This document shows, piece by piece, positions 1 through 12,400 of a DNA stretch of 64,000 nt; positions within the stretch are counted from its first letter, which is position 1; each line of letters begins with the position of its first letter. Below the pieces are notes generated by a model. That model was not told where the DNA came from. It saw only the letters and a program-made list of their open reading frames with translations, and searched no databases. A program made the position numbers and the translations under genes. The DNA is from Anseranas semipalmata (taxonomy: Eukaryota > Chordata > Aves > Anseriformes > Anseranatidae): assembly GCA_013399115.1 (NCBI GenBank), contig VXAA01001977.1, positions 211,352 to 275,351 of the forward strand, in the 5' to 3' direction.

Positions 1-854
1 TACCAAGGAGGTGCATACTCACTGGTGTTTCACTACTGTAGGCAATAATCTCAAGCACTGAATTTTTCTCGCATGTGTCTATACAGGACAGGTCATAAAG
101 AGATGAGTGGACAGGTCCGTAAGCCCATTCAGTGAACTTCCTAGACAAGTGTCTGCACTCAGGGTCTTTGATTTCTCGTCTGAGGATGTAAGCGAAAATC
201 TAATTGCAAAAGAACAATACAACCAACATTTCAGTGCTAATGGACTTTTAGTTCCTCAGTATCTCTGCAAGAGAAGATTGTTTTTATTTAGATTAACACA
301 GTTTAACTATGATGAAGTCAATCCACTGGAGTGCTGCAGAGATCAAGTCTGAAGTAAACAGTACAAATTTACTCACTTTACGCTAGCAGATGAAAAATGC
401 AAGTGTGGAAGGAAGCTCATTTCTTTGCTTTTTACCACTTACAACTTGTCATTATCTGTTTCAAACCCACAAGAAAAATAGAGATGTATGTTACACATCC
501 CTGACCCTGAGTCACAGTGAATGGGGGCTATCAGACAGTGAGTTATACCAGTCAAAAGTACAAGGCCTCTAGTTCAGATGACAGCAGAAACCCACCGTGT
601 TTCCACCTGGGCTGTCTTGTATACTACTAGTATATACATAATGCCAGTTGGGTAGGTGCAGACGTGCACGCACACACTCCTCGTAGGCTTTAAGTACTAT
701 GCAGTTTTGCAAGTTAAACTGCAGCATTAATTCATCTTAACTGAAAGGCCACAGCAATAAGCAGTGATAAAAATCTCTCCTGCATAAATGTTTTGCATGT
801 ACTCTGTATAACTTGATGCAGTGATGGGACAGCTGGACACATTTGCTCACCTAC
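1..854 (-). other. TRPV1: TRPV1 intron downstream of the last visible exon
   Basis: No exon could be recognised on the minus strand here. The next expected TRPV1 sequence (continuing from the fifth ankyrin repeat into the linker) is not readable in any frame. The stretch is treated as intron leaving the window. The small open frames on the plus strand (107-352, 390-572) have no recognisable content. Confidence 0.6.
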
Positions 855-3725
855 CCCTATCTTCCCTGTTTTGGCTGCCAGAGTTAATGGAGTCAGCCCT
901 TTCTTGTTGGTGAGCTCTTCTAGCTTCACGATTGGATTAATTTTGGCACCGAGGATCAATATGTTATTATACATCTTGGTAACAAACTTGGTATTATCCT
1001 TAGTATTATCTGCAATCTCCACCAGTGTATGCAGGACCATATTTCCCATGGAGTCCTCAGCAGCGATGTTGGCAGCCTGGTAGGGGTTCTCAAGGAGGAA
1101 TTTCACAATGCAGAGCTGGTTGGTGCAGGCAGCCAGGGACAGAGGCAGCTCTCCTATGGGCAAGCAATGGGAATGAGTGGTCAGAAACCCCAGTGCATGT
1201 GCAAGCATTACTACACGTGCAAAAACAAAAAGGAGACCACATTGTTTCCAACTTTCACCATGAGAAGAAGAGGTGAATTTCTCTGTCTAATACAGCATCA
1301 ATTCTTGTGATAGCTGTTTGAATCATATTTTCTTTATTTTAACTGCACTACAGAAACATGGCTGCTTAGAAAAGCACCAAAACAAAGACTAGTGGAAGGT
1401 TACAAACTTTCAAAGGATACAGCGCTCAGAAAACAAAGGGAGGCAGATACTAAGCTGACACTGAACACCATCAACTACCAACTGTGTTTCATTATAATTT
1501 CAGCCTTTGGGAGTAAATATCTTGACTAAGTGGTGGATCAAACCATTTATGACGTCTGAGCCTCCAGTCTCACATAAACAGGATGATTTAACAGCTTGCA
1601 CTTGGGATAATGCTAGGATAACTCAATCAATGAAGCCCATACTGTGCTTACTCCTACCAAAATAAAAACCAGGTTTCCCTTTGATTTTCCTGAAGAACTC
1701 CCCACAGGCTCTTGCATGAACATCTGCTCCATTCTGGACCAAGAGCTTCACCAGGTACATGTTCCTTCTCTCAATGGCGATGTGGAGTGCAGTCTGGCCT
1801 ACAGAGACACTCATCAGACAGAAATCATAAACATTTAACACAGACTATCAAGAGTTCTGTAGACTAAAAAACTCTAGAATTAAAACAAAAAGATGGCACA
1901 GACAGCAAATGCAAGTCCCCTGAACTTGCTGTTAAATCACTGTCACAAAGAGTAGAAGAATACTGCACCTGTCTAACAAAACACTGCCGTAGCATGAACG
2001 CACAGATTGTTAATCACACACTGGAACTTTGGGATGCTGCAACCTCAAGCATAGGGCTTTGTGCAAAAACGACCGTTTTAGAGCCTTGCCTAACCCTATC
2101 TTCAGTCTTATCAGCAAGAGTATTCACGGTATTCACTGTTCTCTTACCTTTGTAGTAGTTGTCAGTATACTCTGCATTAACAAACTCTTTCAGAGTTCCA
2201 GTTTTCTTTGCAATATCCAGCAGCAAGGGAATGGTATCATTTTTCCCATCATGTAGATTCAGCATGGCTTTCAGTAAGCAGGTTTTCCCAGTTTCTGGTT
2301 CTATAACAAAGACGATTACAGCCACATAGAAGTGACTAGAAACCTACCATCTACCTCCAAGCATGCAGGAATTAATGAGATTCTTTTGAAAACACAAGAA
2401 AACACATTCAGAGTTTCATAGAAAACTTCAACTTTTCTGATTTCTCCTATAACCTTACAATCAATGGGCTGCCCAATCAGTAGGGAAGTACGGGCTACTA
2501 GAGGACATTCTGCAGCTACTTCACACTTAACAATGTTGTTTTGAGTGTGGTTTTTTTTGTTTGTTTGTGTTTGTTTGTTTTTGTTTGTTTGGTTGGTTTT
2601 TGCCCCCCCCGCCCCCTTCCCCCCATCTCAGTAGTACTACTAGAAGAAGACAAGGGCAACTTCAGGTATGTGACACTAAATGGTACCTTTGAATTCATCA
2701 TCTGTGAGATGCTTCAAGGTCCTATTAAGATACAGTAGCAGATCATCCAGGTCCCTTGTGTTGCCTTGGGCTACAGCATCAAAGATCCTTCTGCGGTCAT
2801 AAAACTTGAAGGCTTTTTCGGAGCAGCCTGTGATGGAATCTGTAGATAGGAGCCTAACAAGGGTAAATTTCAGTTACTTAAAGTCAAATATTTAGCAGGC
2901 TTTTTATAAACTACCAGAATACTATTTTTCATTTGCTTGTGTGAAATAGCAAGCACTACTGGTTAGTGTATATATGGATCTGCAAAATGTACGAGATCAA
3001 TAATGCCTGCAAGCAACTGTCCTGATAAAATTATGTGTTTGCTGCTGAGAAGTTGAAAACAAGACTTAAATATGCATTGAAGTATGACAGTCTAACTGCA
3101 GGCCTGGGAGCCAGACAATCCCATGTTCTTATTCTGAGTGACATCCACTTACTGAACAGCCTTGAGAATGTGCATTAAGCTTATCACTAATGTTGGGCAA
3201 GACATCCATGGACTGAAGTTTTAGAGATGCCAAGAGACAACACCTATTATCAATTTCAGATAAAAACACTCATTACTTTGGGCACTGATAATAGTGAAAC
3301 TGAGAAAACAAGCATGCAAATATGGAGTGAATAAATACTGCTCTAAGAAGTACAGTTTACAACTGTCAAAATACATCCATCACAACCACATCTTACAACA
3401 CAGACTTACTTGTGAAGTTTCCCCCTCTCCAAATTGGCGTGAAATTTGATGACAGAAGGTGCCATCAGGTGATCCATCTGGTAAAAGGAGTCCATGGGAG
3501 CCATGTCCTTGTCACTATCCCCCATCACAAACCGCCCACGTCTTGCAAAGATGTTGCTTTTAGGTGGCTGCACCTTGGTGCTGAGTGTACCCTGGAGGCT
3601 GTCAGGTGTTTCCAGTGCAGAGTCCTCCCCATCCGTGTGTTCATCCGTTACTTCAGATTCCTCCATGTCAGAACTACCAAATTTCTTCATCTTCCCAAGG
3701 ATGGAAGACATGATGAACAGGCAGT
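855..3725 (-). CDS. TRPV1: TRPV1 5' half (N-terminus and ankyrin repeat domain), partial
   Basis: Transient receptor potential vanilloid 1 is a tetrameric plasma-membrane cation channel gated by heat, acid and vanilloids in sensory neurons. Five coding exons join in frame: 3410-3711 (within exon 3410-3725, which has a 14-nt leader), 2687-2853, 2148-2300, 1658-1798 and 855-1153. They total 1062 nt, or 354 residues. The start at 3711 ([14 protein letters not shown]) follows an AACAG acceptor. Ankyrin-repeat signatures appear in order: [66 protein letters not shown]. Every junction has GT/AG and consistent phase; the donor of the last exon could also be at 851, but 855 keeps phase 0. The six transmembrane segments, pore and TRP box must lie left of position 1. 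The sequence resembles chicken TRPV1 more than TRPV3. Bird TRPV1 is known to be capsaicin-insensitive, but the residues responsible are outside this window. Confidence 0.95.
2549..2626. repeat. T/G-rich (GTTT)n microsatellite followed by a C-rich run
   Basis: A run of T then GTTT/GTTTT units spans about 2551-2600, followed by short poly-C blocks to about 2626. It sits in the TRPV1 intron between exons 2687-2853 and 2148-2300. A very similar T/G-rich run lies at about 12686-12740 in SHPK. Confidence 0.85.
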
Positions 3726-5900
3726 CTGTTGAGGAACCACACAAACACCAAGTAAGCACTTCGGAGCACCATGAGTCCCCTTTTGCCTAGGGCTATGCTC
3801 CAGAAACAGCAGGGAATGAATTCATTTATCTCCTCCCAGAAGAGAAACAGATAGACACATATTCACTATGTCTAGAGTTGGAGCAGTTTGGTAGGTCATT
3901 TTCCCATGCTGTTTATTACTGAAATGGGTAAGGGTAGCAGAGACAGAATAGAGAAAGCAAGCCAGAGCTTGCCAGCCACCAGTGTCTCAGAGCTTGCCAA
4001 CCACCTCACTGCAGAACTGGCCACTTCTGCTTAAAACTAGTGCCTCATCCTCCTACAACTGCTGTCAAGGCCTGAACAACCTCAAACTCCAAACAATCTC
4101 TGCATTTCTTCTTTATTTTCTAACTGTTTTGTGCCACAATATATTTTCAGGATTGTATCAGGCCTGTGAGAAAAGCCTGGTATCTTGTGCTGTAACCTTA
4201 TTCTATGGATCATGAGAAGAGGAGGCTTCCTGCACATATGAAAATTATCACATAATGACTTTACCAGAGTTACAGCAGTGCTAGATGAAAGCTGGGGCAT
4301 GTGATTCTTGTGAGATTAGTGTCACCTCAGACATGAGACTAGGAAACACAAAGGAAAAGGTTACCACAGATAAGAGATGACTGTAAGACCACAAGTCTGA
4401 TCTTGTCTGATTTACGACCACAAAGAATCTGACACCAGTTAACAAATATGTCATACTGAAGGTAGAGCGGGGATTTTGTTTGTTTGTTTTCTTATCAAAT
4501 TTTTTTAAACAGTCAAATGTTGGTATTCATGCCACTGAATGCAAAATATTCTGGAACTCCAGCAATGGAGGCAGGAAGACATCATATTGGAATTGCTACA
4601 TAGCTAGCTTTTCGAAGGAGCTCAACTGCTTTAGAAACACATTCCAAAATTCTAGATTGCTTCAAAATCTTACAGCTCTGAACACAGGAGCATTACAAAA
4701 TCCTCAAAAGACATTCAATTATAAACAATTATAATGGTCCATAATCTTCTCTGTACATTCAGTTTGAAATCAATGTCATAAATAAGCTTTGAGGTTGTTT
4801 CTTTTCATAAAAATATTCTGAGGGATTATCTGCAAAACTACATTGTACATTAAAGCTAGATTTTCAGTTCTATGGGACTAGTTAATGTTTACATTAAGGA
4901 TCACCTACATTTTCCTCTGCAAGTAGGATGGGAAAGAGACTTTTCTCAGGCATTTGCATTTTCTATAATTTTGTATAACATACATGTAAAGAAAACATCA
5001 ATTTGCAAACTTGCACATTTAGGGTAACTGTAAGCAAAACAGCATAGTATAGATGAAATACTAATGACTGCAGTTTAACTTGCTGTGTCCTCTAAGCTCA
5101 CCTTTCAAGTTCTTTGTGGCCTTGCGTCCAATCACTCTGAAAGAACAATATAATACCTTAACTTAGTTGTTCTATAAGTAAGAAGTAATTAATAGAAAAA
5201 TATTTTCATTTGGAATATGATACTAAAAATATGGAAGAACAATTATTTTAGGGAAGAAGTTATAAAAATACTTTTATAAAGATATGGAAAAAATACACTG
5301 GGAATACAGCCATGTTTGATTTTCAGTTTTGGTCTCATTTAAATCAATGTGGATCAAGCCAAAAATGTCAGGGAGATGGCTATGCAAAATGCGATAACGT
5401 ATTTTCCACAGAATAGGTACAATATTAGAATCAGCAGAATAGACTTAATCCTGTCTTCCTGGCAATCTACTCAAACCTGTTTCAGTTATAATTATTATTA
5501 TTCAGTTTATTTCTAATGCCCATTGGTAGCATCTTTGATAATGGAGACAAAACTGCATTTCCTTGTAAGTATGAATTAGCACAAAAAATAACCTTCAAAT
5601 ACTGTGGAAGGATTCTTTAAATAAATAAATAATAATAATAAAAAAGATTATCTATCCTGGAAAAACACATAACCTACCTAACTCTTTGAATCCTATGTAC
5701 ATCGAAGCTTGATACAATAAATAAGGAAATACTTTTTTTAAAAAGAATGTCTAGCTGAATCACAACTTACAATAAATACTAAAGAGAGTTTACAAATAAC
5801 TAGCAAGCATGCTATTCAAATATACATACAGAACTTACAAATATTCCAAAAAAACCCTGTCTTCCACAAAATAGTCCAGTCTCGGTAAACACCCTCTGTT
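3726..5900. other. TRPV1 5' non-coding region
   Basis: AT-rich sequence without recognisable coding exons on either strand apart from the proposed 35-nt leader exon at 5102-5136. It contains an (AAT)n-like stretch near 5617-5645. No promoter or CpG island could be placed, so the TRPV1 transcription start is unknown. Confidence 0.5.
5102..5136 (-). other. TRPV1: Probable TRPV1 5'UTR exon (35 nt)
   Basis: On the minus strand a pyrimidine-rich acceptor ending TTCTTTCAG precedes 35 nt and a strong donor GTGAGC. The segment has no ATG, so it would be a non-coding leader exon joined to the coding exon starting at 3725. The spacing (1.4 kb upstream) suits a 5'UTR intron. It is supported only by its splice sites; no transcript is available, and a chance pair of sites cannot be excluded. 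Confidence 0.4.
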
Positions 5901-6290
5901 CTATAGGAATTTGGTGCTAGAGGTTCTTCCTCCTGGGCGCCTGGGCTGCAAAGACCTCAGAGTTTGCTTCTCCACTTCATTTGTCTGCAGAATTGTTCCA
6001 TGTGCTGCTGAATTTTTAGAATCAAGGAAGTTCACTAAAAGAACAGGGAATAGAGTAATAAAATCATTAAGAACAATTCTGGAACCAGAAGCATCGGTAG
6101 CTTCTATTCCCAGGAGTTCAGCAAAGCTCTTTAGAAGAATCACAGTAAGTTGCTGTTGTTTCCCCCGCCTAATTGCATTTAGTAATGGATCCTCCTCTAC
6201 ACATTTTCTCTTCGTAAATACACTCAAGCTTGCAAAAAAAAAAAAAAAAAAAAAAAAAACCACCAAATGGCAATTGTTTCTGTGGGTCAC
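5901..6290 (-). other. Unassigned open frame with protein-like composition
   Basis: A minus-strand frame is open for about 129 codons. After a long T tract (complement of the A run at about 6234-6259) it reads VFTKRKCVEEDPLLNAIRRG, then QQQLTVILLKSFAELLGIE, later LNDFITLFPVLLVNFLD, ending in a Pro/Arg/Ser-rich tail and a stop. The mix of amphipathic helix-like segments with a basic tail looks more like a real peptide than random AT-rich DNA. A family could not be named. The T tract followed by TTGCAAG could serve as a splice acceptor, so this may be an exon of an unannotated minus-strand transcript or a 5' extension of TRPV1. It may equally be a decayed retrocopy. The opposite strand is also open (5911-6384), which weakens the case. 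Confidence 0.25.
6234..6259. repeat. Poly(A) tract on the plus strand
   Basis: About 25 consecutive A residues. Read on the minus strand it is the T tract directly in front of the unassigned open frame ending at 5901. It could be a retroposition tail for a plus-strand insertion or simply a mononucleotide repeat. Confidence 0.9.
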
Positions 6291-6959
6291 AGTTTCATTT
6301 CACTTTACAAAACTTTGTAAAATATGCCACAGCTCTTCTCTGAGATCATTCATCTTTCTGGACACTCTTGGGTGGCTCCTGTAAAGCACCATGAAGTATT
6401 TTAAAGACAAGCTGGTTCTGAACAGAATAGAGGGAGAACCCAATGACAGAAAGTCTTAAGGACATTCTATCATTCCACATTCCTACTATGTTTTATTTAT
6501 ATAATACATACGTAACAGTAAGCTTTTAAATATTAATGTTATTAGGAAAAAAAATTATCTAATCCAGAATGGATCTAACACCCTTAAAATGAAGACTTGC
6601 ATCAAATATTGTTAAATGTATCATTTATATAGTATCTTTCTGCCAAAGACTAGTCTAGAGAGACAGCTTTTACACAAGGTTAAGCCAATAGGCTATAGTT
6701 GCTAGGCTAGAAGAAACCTCCAAATCTCTAGCTCCTGAGGTCTGTAGTTGGATAATGAAATTATTCAATGAAATTATCTGGTTTATGTTTTGCAAAAAGG
6801 TAACTATAGGATCATATGAGATCTTTCTAGCCTTGCCATCTATCTATATATAAAAGAATAATATATTTGCCTATTTAATAGAAAACTAATTATACTATTT
6901 AAAACACCCTATAGCATTGTACTCAAAAGAAATAAAATGCCTATTTATTAATGCATAAG

Positions 6960-7385
6960 TATAGATTACCAATCAGCCAGGTCCTTGGCTGGTCCTCCTG
7001 GAACTTTGCTGAGCAGACCATCTGCTTCAACATTATGATTAACTCCTTCACCACTTCCAAAGCACAGCTTAGTAAGAAAACTATACAGCTCAGTGGAGGG
7101 TCTCCCTTACTCAGTCTCTAGCTTCTTGCTTGTTGCTTTTGCTAAGTGCTCTTTCTCTCTCTTCTCCCTTTCCTGGCATTGGCTTCTCTGTCTTACCATG
7201 CTCTCATGCACACGCTTTGGGAGCTTTCTGCCATTCTCTGAGCTTTGATGCCTCTTTCATCAGCCTCTTTGATTTCCGTTTCTTGTGAAGGTATTATTTC
7301 CTTCTTACCAGCAGCCATTCCATTACTTTTTGCCTTAATTGTTGGAGATGTCATATTCCACCTCAGCAGGGACCTTGTTTAAAGG
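6960..7385 (-). pseudogene. Possible degenerate coding fragment, unassigned
   Basis: On the minus strand, pieces in shifting frames read like a lysine-rich protein, for example KKRKSKRLMKEASKLREWQK near 7205-7270 and a block ending SKVPGGPAKDLADW near 6970-7010. They are broken by stop codons and frame changes. No family was recognised. This could be a processed pseudogene or chance; the reading rests on composition alone. Confidence 0.15.
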
Positions 7386-7569
7386 TATAAGATCATAAGA
7401 AAGCGTGAATGCTTATCAGAACAGGCCAGAAGCAAAGACAATAGAATTTATTGCTTCTTCTTGGGCCTGCATCCCATAGCCTTACATGGTGCATAGACTT
7501 TGTGCAACTTCTGTGCTCAAGAGTTTTTTTTTTTTTTTTTTTAAAACAAACAAAAACCCACCTCCCCCC

Positions 7570-7627
7570 NNNNNNNNNNNNNNNNNNNNNNNNNNNNNNN
7601 NNNNNNNNNNNNNNNNNNNNNNNNNNN
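7570..7627. other. Assembly gap (58 N)
   Basis: A run of N flanked by poly-T and C-rich low-complexity DNA on the left and poly-T on the right. It probably reflects a collapsed homopolymer or microsatellite. Confidence 0.99.
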
Positions 7628-9494
7628 TTTTTTTTTTTTTTTTTAAACCAAACACAAGCCCACTCCATCACTGCAAATGGAAAAGCATCAGCACGGAAGC
7701 ATGCTAGAGATCTTAAAGATGTATCCAAGACTACTCTGCAGGTCAGAGATATTCTTGCCTTTGCTAACAGAACCTAAAATCGGGCCACAGTTTTACCAGT
7801 CTCTGGAAACAAATACTGCTTGATTTCATGGTTAACAGCAGCTGCAGTCCCACTAAGGAGAAGTATCATCCATTCTTTCCAGTTATTCAATAAAAATGTA
7901 AGCAGATCTGCCAATACAAAAAATATTTTGTAGCAACAAAAAAAGGAGAACAAGTAACAAATTCAGAGTTTTTACAAAACCTTTAATCTAGTCTACACTT
8001 TTTCTGTAATTCCTATATATACCAACAGTTCCCTAATCATGGCACAGAATAGATACATGGAGGGATCGTAGGGGGAGATAGAAATCAATCCATGTCTGTA
8101 ATTAACGTCTTAGAACTCAGAACAGCTTTCTCATTAAACAAATGAGTCAGTCCTGATGTTGCTAATGTGCAAGCCAGAAATACACTTCCGTATTTCAGCT
8201 GAAATAGATGCTTCTAAGTAATAAAATTGTAGCCAGACTACATGAAACTATCTTACTTGATTCTAATCTCATTTGAACACAAAAGGTGTACAAACATCTT
8301 GCTTTAGACAGATGAAGTATGAATGTCATTACCTTAAAATAAAAAGGAGGGAGAGAAATCAATTTTAAGAGCACAACACATGGGGAAAAAACTTGGAAAT
8401 TTTAAGGGATTCACATGAACAATACTTAACATTAAAAACAGTTTGGAGTCTAGCCTAGTTGCTGCCAAATTAAAGCTCATTTCGACACAATACATGAAGT
8501 GCAGCATCAGAAACACCTTCAGATCAAATACACTAAAATAGCTATACACTGTATTTCAAGAAAAAAAAAAAAGATTTTTTGTGGACCATCTGAAAATCCT
8601 AATTGTAATTGGGCTGAAAAGGAAAATCACAGTTCAAAGAGAAGAAAATTGGGCTTTTGTAACTGAGTTCACTAGCTCTTCCAGTTTACCACAAATTCTG
8701 AATGTTTCAGAGAAGCCCTGGTCCACTCCACCACCCAAAAAAAAAAAAAAAAAAGTAAAATAATTATGTTCTGCCAAATAAGAAAAATAGTTACCTTCCA
8801 CCCTGTGAATGCATTTTCCACTAGGATATAAGCCTTGCATTCTCCAGTCACAGTGCTGGCCTAGCCACACCTTTGACCTTAGACCACTCTAAAGGACCTG
8901 GGCAGTCACAGAAATAATATTCTGTTTCATTTTGATCATTTTGTCAACATGCAAGCCAAGGTTGTATTCCATCTTTTACAGAGACAACACGCAATGCATG
9001 AAGACTGGCATTTGTTTTGTGAAAAGTCACCAAGCTCCTCAAGCAAAACTGATATCCTGGTCTGTTGCCTATATGTATGTATACTGTGAGAGACCATAAG
9101 GACAAGAAGTTTCTAATGAAGGCATCATACTAAGTTACAAAAGCTGCCCATTTCTCTTAGCCCTCCTAAATGTACTTCCTACCAGGAAAATGAGCCTCGC
9201 ATGAAGTATCATTTTATGCAGAAAGTTAATGGATTTTTCCTAGTCACTCAGATTTAATGTGATAATTACTTCTCATTTCACAAATGGGAATGACAAAGCA
9301 AGGAAATAGAGGACCCTGTGTATACCCAGAAGCAGAAACAGACATTAAACACAAGCTGTTTTTTCCATTGTAATGAGCGAGGTGGCATGTTGAATATAAC
9401 TCCAGAAGAAGTGAGGAAGTGAAAGGAAACACTGTACAGCCAAGAATAAAAAAAAAAAAGGATGATGCATCTCAGGCCATTCCAAACAGTAACT
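7628..9494. other. Intergenic region between TRPV1 and SHPK
   Basis: AT-rich sequence with poly(A) runs near 8563-8573 and 8739-8755. No exon, RNA gene or repeat family was recognised on either strand. The SHPK 3' end probably lies just left of 9494, because a poly(A) signal overlaps its stop codon. Confidence 0.5.
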
Positions 9495-9499
9495 TTATT
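9494..9499 (-). terminator. SHPK: SHPK poly(A) signal overlapping the stop codon
   Basis: The minus strand reads AAAATAAAG at the end of the SHPK frame: the TAA stop (9497-9495) is inside an AATAAA hexamer formed with the preceding Lys codon and the next base. If used, the 3'UTR would be only a few tens of nucleotides. A more distal signal may also exist. Confidence 0.5.
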
Positions 9500-12400
9500 T
9501 TCTGTGGAACATCACCATAGCAGCCCCCACAGCAGCATCAACATCCTTCCCATAAACCACAGGGAATGGAAAAATCCTTTCCACTTCCTGCCTCAGTACC
9601 TCATTCCTGGCAAGGGCACTCCCACTCCCCAGAATTCTCCTCACTCCTGTTTCCATCAGACGTTGCACCGGTAACATGGAACAGAGGTTTTCAATGATGC
9701 CGCGGCACAGAGCTCTGGTTACGTGACCCAGGGAGAGCTCAGAGACAGCAATACTGGTCACTGAAGCCAACTGCTCAGGAATGTGTCTCTCTCCAAATAT
9801 GGTTGGGTGGATTGAGAGTTTGCTGTCATTTTGGGCCAAAGCTGCTTTGATTATCTTTGCGTAGATGGCAGACTCCTGAACCTGAAGTCCTGCAGATGGG
9901 AAATACCATGTTACTCATCTGAAGAGGTCTAGTATATCTTACATGTTGAGACTTAAAATGGGCACTGATCCACTTGTTCAGCAAAACACTGTGTACTTGT
10001 TTCCCTGTATCAAAGGTAATTGTTTTTCCAGGATTATGAACCCGTTTTCCCACCCAACCTTATCTAGTATCTCTAATACTAGAAATCTTTTTCTGATCAA
10101 AAACTGCCGTTTCTGATAATACAGCTATTTCTCTTTGCCCATATTGTGCAAAGTTACAGAAACCAATATCTCTAAAGGCACTAATGGCGGACTTCACGTG
10201 CAATCCAACTGCTGAAGCTGAATGCAGAGTTCACTTCAAGAACTCACTGAAAGAATGATTTCAGAGCTTATTTCTGTACTGCAAAACCCAGGAGATTATA
10301 TAAAAAAAATAAACAAAAAAACCCACCACCAATGCAAAGACCATGTTTAAAGCACTTAGAAGATACTACATGAGTTTGAGTCTTAAAATCCATTAGACTA
10401 CTGAAAAATATGCAGCAAAAGGCAACTGATACAGAGGGACTCTTTCGGACTGCAGTCATAGAAAATCAATGGCTGTCCTCAAATTTGCTGACCTTTCCTT
10501 TTCAAAACAACTTGCAAAAATATTCTCTCGTGTTCTTAAAACAAAAGAAAACCCAAAACCTAGAGGCAATGTGAATGTGGAGTCCAAGGACGACTGTCCC
10601 AGCATGTTCGTTAGCTTCAGCTGGAAATTCCAGACATCGAGGAAGTATGACCCAAGAGTTACAACCTCGTTCCTTCTATGGCATGACAAAACAGCTCTAG
10701 GCTTGTTCCTTTGCCTGAGCTTCCCCTTACCTTTCTGATCAACCTCAATTTTAAGCCTTAACTATCCTTATAATAGCTTACCCAGCTCTTCTGTCCACCG
10801 TGCCACCATGTCCACAAATGTTGCTAGCACATTGCCTCCATTAAGTGATGCTGCCACTGCCAAGTAGTCACCGTTGAAGTAAGGAAAGTAAGTAACAGCT
10901 GATGAAGGATCTGGTGTCTCTGGAGGTTGGAAACCAGGGGGCATTGAGATGGTCAGCTGAGCAGAGGTACTGATATTGAGAACTAGAGCACAAAAGAAAA
11001 AAATGCAGTGTTTTACTAGGCTACCCTGAAGGACAATAAGATAAAAAACAAGTAAGATACCAAAATGATCATACCTGCATCAGTCCTTTCAGTCAGACAG
11101 GAATAAACAGAGCACTGGAAATCTCCCAGAGCAATTCCTACTTCTGTTCCCTTGGGTATTCCGTGCCATGCACAGATTGTCCTGCCTGCAATACTGCCAG
11201 GGTCTCCCACCTCTGGAAGCAAGTGAACAGGAAAGCCGGACTTTTTCAATCTGCAATCAGAACAATATCATTGCAGGAAAGCAGTATGGGAACACGCAGC
11301 ATGACTACAAGGACCTCTTTGAAGTTGCAGGTGAAGCTGGACATACATTTGTGGCTGCTGGATTTATGGATGCTTTCACTTATCTAGAAAGCTTTGTCTT
11401 GGGCAGCATTCTAGTTCCATGGGCTGGGTGAACTAGAATATTCTGGATGAATAAATAGCTTTTCTTTATATGCAATCTGATTACCTGAGATTATACAGCA
11501 GTACATGTTCAACAAGTTTAACCTACTGATGTCATACAGACAAGCAGTTCCAGGGTTAAGGGACAATCATAAAAATTCAACTTTTAAGTGTCAAAGAACT
11601 TTGAGCTGTCATGCAGTTAGTGGCTCAAAACCAAATCACAAAGAGTTAAGTCCAACAAACTCCTTACACAAACAAACTGCAAGATACACTATGTTGCTAC
11701 AGAAAAAAACAAACAAACAGATTAGTGAAAGTTCAGTAGGCCAAATGCAAGTTTCTGTCACTCTTAAGGCATTAGATAGTAATTTACCTTTATGAGCAGA
11801 TCTTGGAACACTGGCCTAACCTAAGACCTGAAATACATACAGCCTTAGGACTCTGCACTGAAAGAGCAAATCATTAAAAATAAATAAATAAAAACAGTTT
11901 CCTGTAAGGCTCCCTGTAGTATAGCAAATTTTAAGAATTATCAGAAGTAAATCTTCGTAGTTACGAAGGAGCTCAGCCAAAAGAAGTAGGCAGCAGTAAC
12001 TGCCTTTTACCATTACAGCCTTGGCTACAGCATTCACTTCTCCATCCCATCCCACCATCACACCACCGAAAGGGAGAAGAACAGTTTGCTATACAAGGCC
12101 TCACTGATGTGTCTCTCAGCTCTGCTGTCTTAGGTATTTCTAAACACACGGTGCCAGATTTTATATAACTTAAACATATATGCCCTACAAAACAGAGCAA
12201 ATGCCCAACAGTCCTTCAGTACAGGCCACACCACAATTGATTAGGAACAACTTTTAATCACTTCCTATCCATAGTACATTCATACTTAGGGTCCAAAGAA
12301 GGTGTTCAAGTTGCCTGACACAAGCAAAGCATAAAATCCATCAAATGACCTTAGCACTTACACATCAGTATTCCAGCTTTTCTTTCTGGAACTAAAATAT

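Noticed and set aside
2829..2839. Alternative TRPV1 exon 2 acceptor at 2840
   Set aside because: It would break the reading frame from exon 1; the acceptor ending at 2854 restores [10 protein letters not shown] in phase.
3659..3759. Upstream in-frame ATG at 3759 for TRPV1
   Set aside because: It lies beyond a good splice acceptor (exon starts at 3725), and the family start MSSIL is at 3711.
5911..6384. 157-codon plus-strand frame
   Set aside because: It is the antisense of the more protein-like minus frame and reads into a poly-Lys run encoded by the A tract.
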